DNA from: Prauserella muralis
GTDB lineage: Bacteria; Actinomycetota; Actinomycetes; Mycobacteriales; Pseudonocardiaceae
DNA: 64,000 bases
Assembly (NCBI RefSeq): GCF_003202285.1
Contig: NZ_MASW01000005.1
Location: 186,001-250,000 of the forward strand
Reading direction: 5' to 3'
This document shows, one piece after another, positions 51,417-59,438 of the stretch. The position numbers and the translations under genes were made by a program. The number at the start of each line of letters is the position of its first letter. Position 1 is the stretch's first letter. A model generated the notes under the pieces. The model was given only the letters and a program-made list of their open reading frames with translations, searched no databases and was not told the origin of the DNA.

Positions 51417-52202
51417 TCATCGCAGCGCGCTCGCCAGCGCCGCCCGGTGCCACCTGAGCACGCGCCGCTCCAGAAGGGCAAGTGCCGCGTTGAGCAGGTA
51501 GCCGAGCACCCCGAGCAGGACGATGCCCGACCACATCTCCGCGATCGCGAACGAACGCTGCGACTCCAGGACGAAGTAGCCGATGCCCTCGGTGCTGGCG
51601 ACCATCTCGCTGATGACCATCAGGATCAGCGCCAGCGACAGGCTCGTGCGCATGCCCGCGAACACCTGCGGCAGCGCGGAGGGCCAGACGATCCGGCGAA
51701 GCCGCTCCAGGCCGCCGATGCCGTACACCCTGGCGGTGTCGAGCATGGTCGGGTCCACGCCGCGCACCCCGTCGACGGTGTTGAGCAGCACCGGCCACAG
51801 GCACACCACGGCGATGACGAACACCTTCATGGCGTCGCCCACGCCGAGCACCAGCATCCCGAACGGCAGCAGCGCGGGCGGCGGCACCGCGCGGCCGAAC
51901 TCGACGAGCGGACCCGCGACGCGGCGCGCCACAGGGGACAGTCCCAGCGCGGTGCCGATCGCCACGCCCGCGACCACGGCGATGCCGAACCCGGCCGCCA
52001 GCCGCGCGAGGCTGGGCACCACGTCGCTGCCGACCCGCTCGAACAGCCACGTGTCGGCGAACGTCGTCAGGATCGTCGGCAGCGCGGGGAAGTAGAAGCT
52101 GTCGGCGCCGACCGACCACACCCACCACCCGGCGAGCACGGCCAGCGGGACCCCGGCCTCCAGGGCGATCAGCAGAATCCTCCTGCGGCGCGCCGGGTTC
52201 AT
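51417..52202 (-). CDS. ABC permease of the sulfonate/nitrate type (second permease)
   Basis: The 261-residue BPD-type permease has about six helices. The coupling loop DTARVYGIGGLERLRRIVWPSALPQVFAGMRTSL is near residues 155-190. It overlaps the other permease gene by 4 nt (ATGA). Two permeases with one ATPase gene suggest a heterodimeric channel. Confidence 0.9.
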   Translation of the reverse strand: MNPARRRRILLIALEAGVPLAVLAGWWVWSVGADSFYFPALPTILTTFADTWLFERVGSDVVPSLARLAAGFGIAVVAGVAIGTALGLSPVARRVAGPLVEFGRAVPPPALLPFGMLVLGVGDAMKVFVIAVVCLWPVLLNTVDGVRGVDPTMLDTARVYGIGGLERLRRIVWPSALPQVFAGMRTSLSLALILMVISEMVASTEGIGYFVLESQRSFAIAEMWSGIVLLGVLGYLLNAALALLERRVLRWHRAALASALR

Positions 52203-52990
52203 CGCGCACCTCGCTGCGACGGATGCCAGTGCAGCACCCGCCGCTCGGCGGCGGCGAACATGCTGTTGAGCCCCCAGCCGATCAGGCCGGTCACGATGAT
52301 GAGCGCGTAGAGCAGATCGGCGGCGCCGCCCACCCGTGCGGCGTTGATCTCCCTGCCGAGCCCCGGCGAGCCGATCACGAGCTCGGCCGTGACCGCGAGG
52401 ATCAGCGCCACCGACGAGGAGATGCGCAGCCCGGTCGCCACGTACGGCACGGCCCCGGGCAGCACCACCCGCGTGATCCGCTCCGCCCGCGTCAGCCGGA
52501 ACGCGCGGGCGGTGTCCACCGCCACCGGGTCCACGTCCTGCATGCCGTACAGCGTCTGGATCAGCAGGGGCCAGAACGCGGCGAACACGGCCAGGAAGAC
52601 CTTGCTCTCCAGCCCCGCCCCGTAGACGAGGATGGCCAGCGGCACCAGCGCCACCGACGGGATCGGGCGCAGGAACTCGATGACCGCCCGGAACGCGCGG
52701 TAGCGCACGACGCTCGTGCCCAGCAGCATGCCCGCGGGCACCGCCAGCAGCGCGGCGATGCCGAGCCCGAGCACCCAGCCCTGCAGGGTCTGCCCGGTGG
52801 CCAGCCAGAACCACGGCTCGCCGAGCGCGGCGAACAGCGCCGTGAACATCTCCGTCACCGGCGGGAAGTACCGCTGCGGCAGCAGTCCCGTGCGGGAGGC
52901 GAGCTCGGCCAGCACCAGCACGGTGGCCACGCCCGCCCACGTCTGTGCCCAGCGGCCGAGGCCGCGGCGGGTCCGCAGGGCGTGCGCCAT
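52199..52990 (-). CDS. ABC permease of the sulfonate/nitrate type (first permease)
   Basis: The 263-residue BPD-type permease has the coupling loop DTARAFRLTRAERITRVVLPGAVPYVATGLRIS near residues 160-190 and about six helices. It is clearly a different sequence from the next permease. Its start codon overlaps the binding-protein stop by one base. Confidence 0.9.
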   Translation of the reverse strand: MAHALRTRRGLGRWAQTWAGVATVLVLAELASRTGLLPQRYFPPVTEMFTALFAALGEPWFWLATGQTLQGWVLGLGIAALLAVPAGMLLGTSVVRYRAFRAVIEFLRPIPSVALVPLAILVYGAGLESKVFLAVFAAFWPLLIQTLYGMQDVDPVAVDTARAFRLTRAERITRVVLPGAVPYVATGLRISSSVALILAVTAELVIGSPGLGREINAARVGGAADLLYALIIVTGLIGWGLNSMFAAAERRVLHWHPSQRGAR

Positions 52991-53997
52991 CAGCTACCGC
53001 CGGGGGTCCAGATCAGCTCGTCGAGGTTGGGTTTCTCCTCCAGCAGCCCGTACTTCTGGCTCAGGTCGCTCATCAGCTCGATCGACGGCCGGTTCAGGTC
53101 GGTGCTCCACTGGCCGAGCCGCACCTCGCCGAGCAGCTCCTGCGGGATCTTGGTGTAGTTGCCGAGCGTCGTGCGGACCTCGTCGGGGTTGCTCGCGGCG
53201 TATTCCAGCGACTTGTTCATCGCGCGCGTGAACCGCTCGACGACATCGGTGTTGGCGTCGAGGTACTGCTGGGTCGTGAAGTAGGTCGCGACCGTGAGGC
53301 TGGCCTCCGTCTCGTACAGCGGCGCGACGATCGACCGGGCCCCGCTCTGCCGGGCCACGGTGTCGAACGGCTCCACCACGTAGATCGCGTCCACCTGGCC
53401 CTGTTCGAGCGCGGCGTTGGCGTCGGGGAAGGGCACCTCGACGAAGTCGAGCCTGGCGATGTCCACGCCGTGCTTCTCCAGCGAGGCCTTCGCGGTCACC
53501 TCGGTGATGTTGCGCAGGGTGTTGAGGCTGATCCGCTTGCCCTCGAGATCCTTGGGCTCGCGGATGTCGCTGTCGGCACGCACCCAGATGTGCGACCAGG
53601 AGTCGTCCTCGGTGGCGGCCTCCTGCACACCCTGGGCGATCATGCGCACCGGCAGCCCGCGGCTGCCCGCGATGAGCAGCGAGGTGGTGTTGGAGAACCC
53701 GAACTGCAGGTCGCCGCTCTGCACCGCGGGCAGGATCTCGGCGCCGCCCGCGAACTCCTGCGGCTCGACCCGCAGTCCTTCGTCGGCGAAGAAACCCTGC
53801 TCCCGTCCCAGGTAGAGCGGGGCCACGTCGGCGATCGGGATGACCCCGACGCGAACGGTGGTGGGGCCGGAGCCGCCGTCGTCACCGCCGTCTCCGCCAC
53901 CACCGCCGCACGCGGCCGCGGCGGCGAGCAGGGTGGTCGCGGCGAGGGCGAGGAGCGTCCTGCCCCCGCGGCGGGCGTGTGCACGTGCCTGGATCAT
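52990..53997 (-). CDS. NMT1/THI5-like substrate-binding lipoprotein
   Basis: The 335-residue protein has a signal peptide with a Cys near residue 30 (AAAACGGGG) followed by a Gly/Asp linker. The type II binding-protein fold starts at VRVGVIPIADVAPLYLGREQGFFADEGLRVEPQEF. This family binds nitrate, sulfonates, pyrimidine precursors or riboflavin precursors; the ligand is not clear. It is first in the ABC operon. A palindrome with CCGTATA arms lies upstream. Confidence 0.88.
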   Translation of the reverse strand: MIQARAHARRGGRTLLALAATTLLAAAAACGGGGGDGGDDGGSGPTTVRVGVIPIADVAPLYLGREQGFFADEGLRVEPQEFAGGAEILPAVQSGDLQFGFSNTTSLLIAGSRGLPVRMIAQGVQEAATEDDSWSHIWVRADSDIREPKDLEGKRISLNTLRNITEVTAKASLEKHGVDIARLDFVEVPFPDANAALEQGQVDAIYVVEPFDTVARQSGARSIVAPLYETEASLTVATYFTTQQYLDANTDVVERFTRAMNKSLEYAASNPDEVRTTLGNYTKIPQELLGEVRLGQWSTDLNRPSIELMSDLSQKYGLLEEKPNLDELIWTPGGS

Positions 53998-54115
53998 GGG
54001 GCACTCCCTTGTGCCGTGCGCTGGTGGCCAGGTCTGGCGAACGCAGACAGTCTGTCACTCACGTGGGCGAGCCGTATAGATCGCCTGCGTCGCGATTCGA
54101 TCTCCGTCCCCCGCT

Positions 54116-54135
54116 CCGTATAACGACCTATACGG
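54116..54135. promoter_or_regulatory. Palindrome CCGTATA-n6-TATACGG upstream of the ABC operon
   Basis: Perfect 7-bp arms CCGTATA (54116-54122) and TATACGG (54129-54135). A further CCGTATAG half-site occurs at 54072-54079. TATA-centred arms like this are common for GntR-type regulators, but none is encoded nearby. It lies 119 nt from the binding-protein start and 18 bp from a DosR-like box. Confidence 0.5.
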
Positions 54136-54152
54136 CGGGTCCTTGGTGCCGG

Positions 54153-54166
54153 GGGACCGGTGGCCC
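54153..54166 (+). promoter_or_regulatory. DosR-like box, distal site of the 54-kb operon
   Basis: GGGACCGGTGGCCC is a full match to the DosR pattern. It starts exactly 22 bp before the second box. Confidence 0.7.
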
Positions 54167-54174
54167 CGTGACGA

Positions 54175-54188
54175 GGGCAGTTCGTCCC
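54175..54188 (-). promoter_or_regulatory. DosR-like box, proximal site of the 54-kb operon
   Basis: GGGCAGTTCGTCCC reads GGGACGAACTGCCC on the other strand. It ends 56 nt before the ATG of the first operon gene, the same distance range as at the other dormancy promoters. Confidence 0.65.
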
Positions 54189-54244
54189 TACCCGCGGCGA
54201 GACGCAGCCAGGAGCGTGGACGCAGAACGAACAGGAGGCGTGTG

Positions 54245-54643
54245 ATGCACGTACTGGTGACCGAAGCGTACTTCGGCGACTCGGCGGGCACGGTGCGCCG
54301 GCTGCGAGAGGCCGGATGCCGGGTCAGCACCTGCCACACCGAAGCGGGGCTGTGCAAGGCACTCGCGCCCGGTTCCCGCTGCCCGCTCGACGTGCTCGAC
54401 GGGGTGGACCTGCTGGTGGACGTGCGCTCGGTGGGCGACGAACTCACGGCGCGCGAGTTCGGCACGGTCTGCGCCGTGCGCGCCCGCGTGCCGGTGGTCG
54501 TGGTCGGCGCCGACCCGGACCGCAGGCCGACGCTGCCGATCGGGCTGGAGAGCAGGGTCCTGCCGGTCCGGGGCAGGCAGCTGGCCGCGACCTGCCGCAG
54601 CTGGCAGCGGGCCCACGAGGCGAGCGGAGGACACCGGTCATGA
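54245..54643 (+). CDS. Unknown 132-residue protein heading the DosR-type operon
   Basis: I do not recognise a family. The protein alternates strands and helices: MHVLVTEAYFGDSAG, RLREAGCRVSTC, DVLDGVDLLVDVR and ARVPVVVVGAD. This resembles a small Rossmann-like or receiver-like alpha/beta fold, but without a conserved phospho-acceptor pattern. Three cysteines lie in the first half (CRVSTC and GLC near residues 25-40). ATG 54245 has GGAGG 7 nt upstream. It is the first gene of an operon with USP, CBS-BON and GNAT-ACS genes and overlaps the USP start by 4 nt. It probably belongs to the dormancy response. Confidence 0.8.
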   Translation: MHVLVTEAYFGDSAGTVRRLREAGCRVSTCHTEAGLCKALAPGSRCPLDVLDGVDLLVDVRSVGDELTAREFGTVCAVRARVPVVVVGADPDRRPTLPIGLESRVLPVRGRQLAATCRSWQRAHEASGGHRS

Positions 54644-55095
54644 GCCAGGCGCCCGGCAACCGCCCCATCGTCGTGGGCGTGGACGACACCGACGACTACT
54701 GCCACGCACTGCACTGGGCCCTCGACGAGGCCCTGCTGCGCGGCTGCCCCCTGCGAGCCGTGACCGTCTGGTCCGTCGAGCCCGCCCACGACTTCGTCTG
54801 GACCGCCGCCGGCGCGCTGCGGGACAGGCACGAAGCCCGGCTCGCCGACATCGTCGCGCGGGCCACCAAGGACCGCGACGCCGTGCCCGACATCGAGACC
54901 ACCGTGGTCGAGAGCGCGCCGGCCGATGCGCTCGTCGACCTCGCCCGCGGAGCCGCACTGCTCGTGGTCGGCAGGCACCGCGGCCAGTACCTCCGCAAGG
55001 CGCTGCTGGGTTCGGTCGGCGCCGCCTGCGCCAAACACGCCCCGGTTCCCGTCGTCGTCGTCCCGCCACCGCTCGCGCCAGGAGAGTCCCGATGA
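54640..55095 (+). CDS. Universal stress protein, single domain
   Basis: The 151-residue protein has the N-terminal PIVVGVDDTDDYCHALHWALDEA and the C-terminal ATP-loop region LLVVGRHRGQYLRKALLGSVG. Relative to the G-2x-G-9x-G(S) rule the second glycine is replaced by Arg, so ATP binding may be altered. The start overlaps the preceding stop (ATGA), and its own stop overlaps the CBS gene. Confidence 0.88.
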   Translation: MSQAPGNRPIVVGVDDTDDYCHALHWALDEALLRGCPLRAVTVWSVEPAHDFVWTAAGALRDRHEARLADIVARATKDRDAVPDIETTVVESAPADALVDLARGAALLVVGRHRGQYLRKALLGSVGAACAKHAPVPVVVVPPPLAPGESR

Positions 55096-55781
55096 ACGAG
55101 CACACCACCGAGCCCGCCGTGCGCACGGTGATGACCGCCGCGCCCCACACCGTCGGCCCCGACGCCGACTTCAAGACCATCGCCGGCCTGCTCGCCGGGA
55201 AACGGATCAGCGCCGTGCCCGTCGTCGACACCGAGGGTGGCGTGCTCGGCGTCGTCTCCGAGGCCGACCTGCTGCACCACGGCGACGGTGGGACCCGCCA
55301 CCGGCTGCTCACCGGCCGCGGCCACCGCGACCGGCAGCGCAAGGCCACCGCCCTGCGTGCCCGCGAACTGATGACCACGCCCGCGATCACGATCGGCGCC
55401 GACGAGCCCGTCAGCGCCGCGAGCCAGGAGCTGCGCAGGCACAACCTGCGCAGGCTGCTCGTCGTCGACGACCGGAACCGGCTCGTCGGCGTGGTCGCCC
55501 GCCGCGACCTCATCGGCGCCTTCTCCCGCTCCGACGACGACATCCGGCGCGCGGTCGCGGTCGACGTGTTCGCGCGCGTCCTGCTCGTGGAGCCCGACGC
55601 GGTCGGCATCGCCGTCGAGCGCGGCGTCGTCACGCTGGTCGGGCAGCTGCCGCGCAAGAGTGACACCGAGCTCGCAGGCCGGATCACCCGGTCGCTGGCC
55701 GGGGTGATCGAGGTGCGCAACCGGCTCGGCTACGTGTGGAACGACCACCCGGACGGCCGGCGCGTGGGGTCCCGCTCATGA
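55092..55781 (+). CDS. CBS-pair plus BON domain protein
   Basis: The 229-residue protein has two CBS motifs (residues 8-65 and 90-145; HTVGPDADFKTIAGLLAGKRISAVPVVD and AITIGADEPVSAASQELRRHNLRRLLVVD). A C-terminal BON domain follows near 155-215, with GVVTLVGQLPRKSD. CBS pairs bind adenosyl ligands. DosR-regulated Rv2626c (HRP1) is a two-CBS protein but lacks BON. It is coupled to the flanking genes by ATGA overlaps. Confidence 0.92.
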   Translation: MNEHTTEPAVRTVMTAAPHTVGPDADFKTIAGLLAGKRISAVPVVDTEGGVLGVVSEADLLHHGDGGTRHRLLTGRGHRDRQRKATALRARELMTTPAITIGADEPVSAASQELRRHNLRRLLVVDDRNRLVGVVARRDLIGAFSRSDDDIRRAVAVDVFARVLLVEPDAVGIAVERGVVTLVGQLPRKSDTELAGRITRSLAGVIEVRNRLGYVWNDHPDGRRVGSRS

Positions 55782-58447
55782 CCGCGACCCTCGACGGGGC
55801 CGCCGCCCTCGCCCGGCGCTGCCTGCTGGCCGACGGCAAGGTGGTCCTCGTGCGCGAGCTGGCGCCCGCCGACGCGGCCGAGGTCGCCGCGCTGCACCGG
55901 CGGCTCGGCGAGCGGGACGCCCGGTTGCGCTTCCTGGGCCCTGTACCCTCCACTCTGGACACTCTGGCGGCCAGGATCTCCGGCGAGGCCGCGGGTTCCG
56001 GTCACGCCGCCGTCGGCGCCTATCTTGCCGGCGCGCTGATCGGCGTCGCGCACCACGAGGCGCTGGCCGACCCCGCCGTGGCCGAGATCGCGCTGGTCGT
56101 CGACGCCCGGGCCCAGGCCACCGGCGTGGGCACCCTGCTGCTGGAACACCTGGTCTCGCTCGCCCGCGGGCACGGCATCACCCGGCTGCTCGCCGTCGTG
56201 TCGGCCGAGAACACCCGGATGCTGCGCGTCCTGCGGGACTTCGGTCTGCCCATGACGGTCACCGGCCACGGGCCCGAGCGCGAGGTGACACTCACCCTCG
56301 ACGGGGGTGAGGAGTACCTCGACAGCCTCACCGCCCGCGAGCGGGTGGCCGAGGTCGCCAGCCTCCGTCACGTTCTCGAACCCGCCTCCGTCGCGGTGAT
56401 CGGCGCGAGCAGGCGGGCCGGCGCCGTGGGCAACGCGGTGCTGCGCAACCTGCTGGACGCGGGTTTCGCCGGGCCGCTGCGGGCCGTCAACCCGAAGGCG
56501 GACGAGGTCCTCGGTGTGCCGTGCGCGGCCACGGTCGCCGACCTGCCGGAGTGCCCCGAGCTGGCCGTGATCTGCGTCCCGGCCGCCGCGGTGCCCGCCG
56601 CGGTCGAGGACTGCGGGCGGCGCGGCGTGCGCGCGCTCGTCATCGTCACCGCCGGGCTGGGCGAGGACGGCGCGCGGGCCGTGCGCGCCTCGATCCGGCG
56701 CTACGGCATCCGCGTCGTCGGCCCCAACTGCATCGGCATCGCCAACACCGACCCGGCGGTGCGCCTGAACGCCACGTTCCTGCGCGCGCCCGTGCCCGAG
56801 GGCGACATCGGCCTGATGACCCAGTCCGGCGGCATCGCCATCGCGCTCTCCGAGCTGCTCGGATCCGTCGGTCTTGGACTGTCCACTGTGGTGTCCGCTG
56901 GCGACAAGTACGACATCAGCGGCAACGACCTGCTGCTGTGGTGGCAGGAGGACGAGCGGACCGCCGCCGCGGTGCTGTACCTGGAGTCCTTCGGCAACCC
57001 CCGCAAGTTCGGCCGGTTCGCCCGCGCACTGGCGCGGCACAAGCCGGTGCTCGCGGTGCGCGGGGCCAGCACGGCACTCGCCCAGCGAGCCGCCGCGTCC
57101 CACACCGCCGCGGGCGCCACCCCGGCCGTCAGCAGGGACGCGCTGTTCGAGCAGGCCGGGGTGATCGCGGTCGACACGCTCACCGAGACGCTGACCGTGC
57201 TGGCCGCACTGCGCTGGCAGACCCTGCCCCGGGGCAACCGGGTGGCGATCGTCAGCAACGCGGGCGGCGCCGGGGTGCTGGCCGTGGACGCCTGCGCACG
57301 CCACGGGCTGGTGCTGCCCGAACTCGGACCGGAGACCACGGTACGGCTGCGCGCGCTCCTGCCCGGGCAGGCCAGCATCGCCAACCCGGTGGACACCACC
57401 GCCGCGGTGCACCCGCTCGCGTTCGGCGCCTGCGTGGACGCCATCGCCGACGACCCCGGAATCGACGCGGTCGTCGTCGCGGTCACGCCCACGGCCGTGG
57501 GCGATCCCACCGAGTCGCTGCGGCAGCGGGTCGCCCTGCGTGGCAAGCCGGTCATCGTCGTGCGGCCCGGTCAGCTCGCACCGGTCGAGCCACTGGTGAG
57601 CGGGCCGGACGGGCCCGGGACCGCCAGCTACGCCGACCCGGAGACGGCCGCGCAGGTGCTCGGACACCTCGCCCGCTACGCCGCGTGGCTCGCCGAACCC
57701 GCCGGGTCGGTGCCCGGCCTGCCCGGCCTCGACACCGCGCGGGCCAGGGAGATCGTGGACGCCGCGCTCGCGGAGCCCGGCGGTGACGGCTGGCTGAGCC
57801 CGGCGGCGACCACGGAGCTGCTGCGCAGCTTCGGCCTGCCCATGGTGGAGGCCGGATTCGCCAGGGACGAATCCGAGGCCGAGGAGCTGTTCGCGCGCTG
57901 CGGGGGCCCGGTGGCGGTCAAGGCGAGCGCCGAGGGCCTGCTGCACAAGAGCGCGGGCGGGGGCGTCGAACTCGGCGTGGCCGACCCGGTCGCGCTGCGG
58001 GCGGTGTTCGGCCGCTTCCGGGAGCGCTTCGGCGCCGCGCTGCGCGGCGTGGTGGTGCAGCCGATGGTGCCGCGTGGCCGGGAACTGCTCGTGGGCATCA
58101 GCGCCGACGAGGTGTTCGGCCCGCTCGTCGTGTTCGGGCTCGGCGGCGTGGACACCGACCTGATCGCCGATCGCAGTGCCCGCCTCGCGCCGCTCACCGA
58201 GGCCGACGCGGGCCGGCTCCTGCACGGCCTGCGCTGCTCGCCGGAGCTCGTGCCGAGCCTGCCCGAGGGCGCGGTCCGCGACGTGCTGCTGCGCGTCGGG
58301 CAGCTGGCCGTCCGGGTGCCCGAGATCGCCGAGCTGGACCTCAACCCCGTCGTCGTGACCGGTGGCCGGTGCCTGATCCCCGACGCACGCGTGCGGGTGC
58401 GCAGGCAGGCAGGCGCCGACGCGCACCTGCGCAACCTCAAGCACTAA
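55778..58447 (+). CDS. GNAT acetyltransferase fused to NDP-forming acyl-CoA synthetase (PatA-like)
   Basis: The 889-residue protein has an N-terminal GNAT domain (about residues 20-185, with VVDARAQATGVGTLLLEHL). A CoA-binding domain starts near 205 (VAVIGASRRAGAVGNAVLRNLL), then ligase domains, and an ATP-grasp domain near 690-885. The phospho-His position of NDP-forming synthetases is present at His442 (SHT), and the second His at His723 (LLHKSAGG), so catalysis could be intact. The order GNAT then synthetase is that of Streptomyces PatA-type protein acetyltransferases and opposite to E. coli PatZ. It closes the coupled four-gene set. Confidence 0.88.
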   Translation: MTATLDGAAALARRCLLADGKVVLVRELAPADAAEVAALHRRLGERDARLRFLGPVPSTLDTLAARISGEAAGSGHAAVGAYLAGALIGVAHHEALADPAVAEIALVVDARAQATGVGTLLLEHLVSLARGHGITRLLAVVSAENTRMLRVLRDFGLPMTVTGHGPEREVTLTLDGGEEYLDSLTARERVAEVASLRHVLEPASVAVIGASRRAGAVGNAVLRNLLDAGFAGPLRAVNPKADEVLGVPCAATVADLPECPELAVICVPAAAVPAAVEDCGRRGVRALVIVTAGLGEDGARAVRASIRRYGIRVVGPNCIGIANTDPAVRLNATFLRAPVPEGDIGLMTQSGGIAIALSELLGSVGLGLSTVVSAGDKYDISGNDLLLWWQEDERTAAAVLYLESFGNPRKFGRFARALARHKPVLAVRGASTALAQRAAASHTAAGATPAVSRDALFEQAGVIAVDTLTETLTVLAALRWQTLPRGNRVAIVSNAGGAGVLAVDACARHGLVLPELGPETTVRLRALLPGQASIANPVDTTAAVHPLAFGACVDAIADDPGIDAVVVAVTPTAVGDPTESLRQRVALRGKPVIVVRPGQLAPVEPLVSGPDGPGTASYADPETAAQVLGHLARYAAWLAEPAGSVPGLPGLDTARAREIVDAALAEPGGDGWLSPAATTELLRSFGLPMVEAGFARDESEAEELFARCGGPVAVKASAEGLLHKSAGGGVELGVADPVALRAVFGRFRERFGAALRGVVVQPMVPRGRELLVGISADEVFGPLVVFGLGGVDTDLIADRSARLAPLTEADAGRLLHGLRCSPELVPSLPEGAVRDVLLRVGQLAVRVPEIAELDLNPVVVTGGRCLIPDARVRVRRQAGADAHLRNLKH

Positions 58448-58477
58448 AGAGCCGACCGAACACAGAGAGGAACCGAC

Positions 58478-59371
58478 ATGGACCCGACGACAACGGCCAC
58501 CCGCCGGCCCATCGTGGTGGGCGTCGACGGTTCACCCGCCTCGCTCGACGCCGTCCGCTGGGCCGCCCGCGAGGCCGTGCGCGGCGACCTGCCGCTGCGC
58601 CTGCTGCACGCGTGCGACCTGCCCCCGGTGAACCCGCACATCGCGGCCTCGCCGCCCTACGGAGTGGTGTGGGCCGAGTCGGGCCGCCGGTGGCTCAGCG
58701 ACGCCGCGGAGCTGGCCGCCACGGAGGCGCCCGGCGTCGAGGTGGACTGGGACGTCCACTTCGGGCCCGCCGCCGACACGATCGTGGACGAGACGGCCGA
58801 CGCGGCACTGGCCGTGGTGGGCTCGCGCGGCTTCGGCAGCGTGCGCAGGCTCTTCGCCGGGTCGGTGGCGGTGGCGGTCTCCACGCACGCGAGCTGCCCG
58901 GTCGTGGTGGTGCGCGAAGGCACGGCCGCGGCAGGCAACGGCCACGTGGTGGTCGGCGCCGACGGCTCCGCGCTCAGCGAGGCGGCGCTCGGCTATGCCT
59001 TCGAGACCGCGGCCGCCCACGGCGTGCGGCTGATCGCGGTGCGCGCGTGGCGGGACCCATGGTCGGACGCCCCGTGGGCCGGGCTTCCGTCCCAGGGCGA
59101 GCTCGACGAGCTCGAACGCAAGGAGACCCAGTCCCTGCACTCCGACCTGGCGGCGTGGCGGACCAAGTTCGGCGAGGTCGAGGTGAGCGAGCTCGTGGTC
59201 CGCGCGGGCCGGGCCGCGGAGGCGCTGCTGGAGGCCGCCGCGCACGCCCGGCTGCTCGTCGTGGGCAGCCACGGCCACGGCGTCGTCGCCGGGACCCTGC
59301 TCGGCTCGACGGGCCAGGCGTTGCTGCACGCCGCCACCTGCCCCGTGGCGATCGTGCGCCCGCGCGGCTGA
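58478..59371 (+). CDS. Universal stress protein, tandem USP domains (58.5 kb)
   Basis: The 297-residue protein has two USP domains, residues about 10-148 and 156-296. Both have intact ATP loops: GSRGFGSVRRLFAGS and GSHGHGVVAGTLLGST. ATG 58478 has GAGAGGA upstream. It lies 30 nt after the GNAT-ACS gene and probably shares its DosR-type operon. It is followed by a long perfect hairpin. Confidence 0.93.
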   Translation: MDPTTTATRRPIVVGVDGSPASLDAVRWAAREAVRGDLPLRLLHACDLPPVNPHIAASPPYGVVWAESGRRWLSDAAELAATEAPGVEVDWDVHFGPAADTIVDETADAALAVVGSRGFGSVRRLFAGSVAVAVSTHASCPVVVVREGTAAAGNGHVVVGADGSALSEAALGYAFETAAAHGVRLIAVRAWRDPWSDAPWAGLPSQGELDELERKETQSLHSDLAAWRTKFGEVEVSELVVRAGRAAEALLEAAAHARLLVVGSHGHGVVAGTLLGSTGQALLHAATCPVAIVRPRG

Positions 59372-59376
59372 GCGAG

Positions 59377-59428
59377 CACGGCGAACGGGCCCCCGACCGG
59401 GAATCCGGCCGGGGGCCCGTTCGCCGTG
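59377..59428. terminator. Long bidirectional hairpin between USP and ppsA
   Basis: CACGGCGAACGGGCCCCCG, the left arm from 59377, pairs with the right arm ending at 59428 over about 23 nearly perfect base pairs and a short GAAT loop region. It fills the gap between the convergent USP and PEP synthase genes. Confidence 0.85.
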
Positions 59429-59438
59429 CCGGGTGCCG

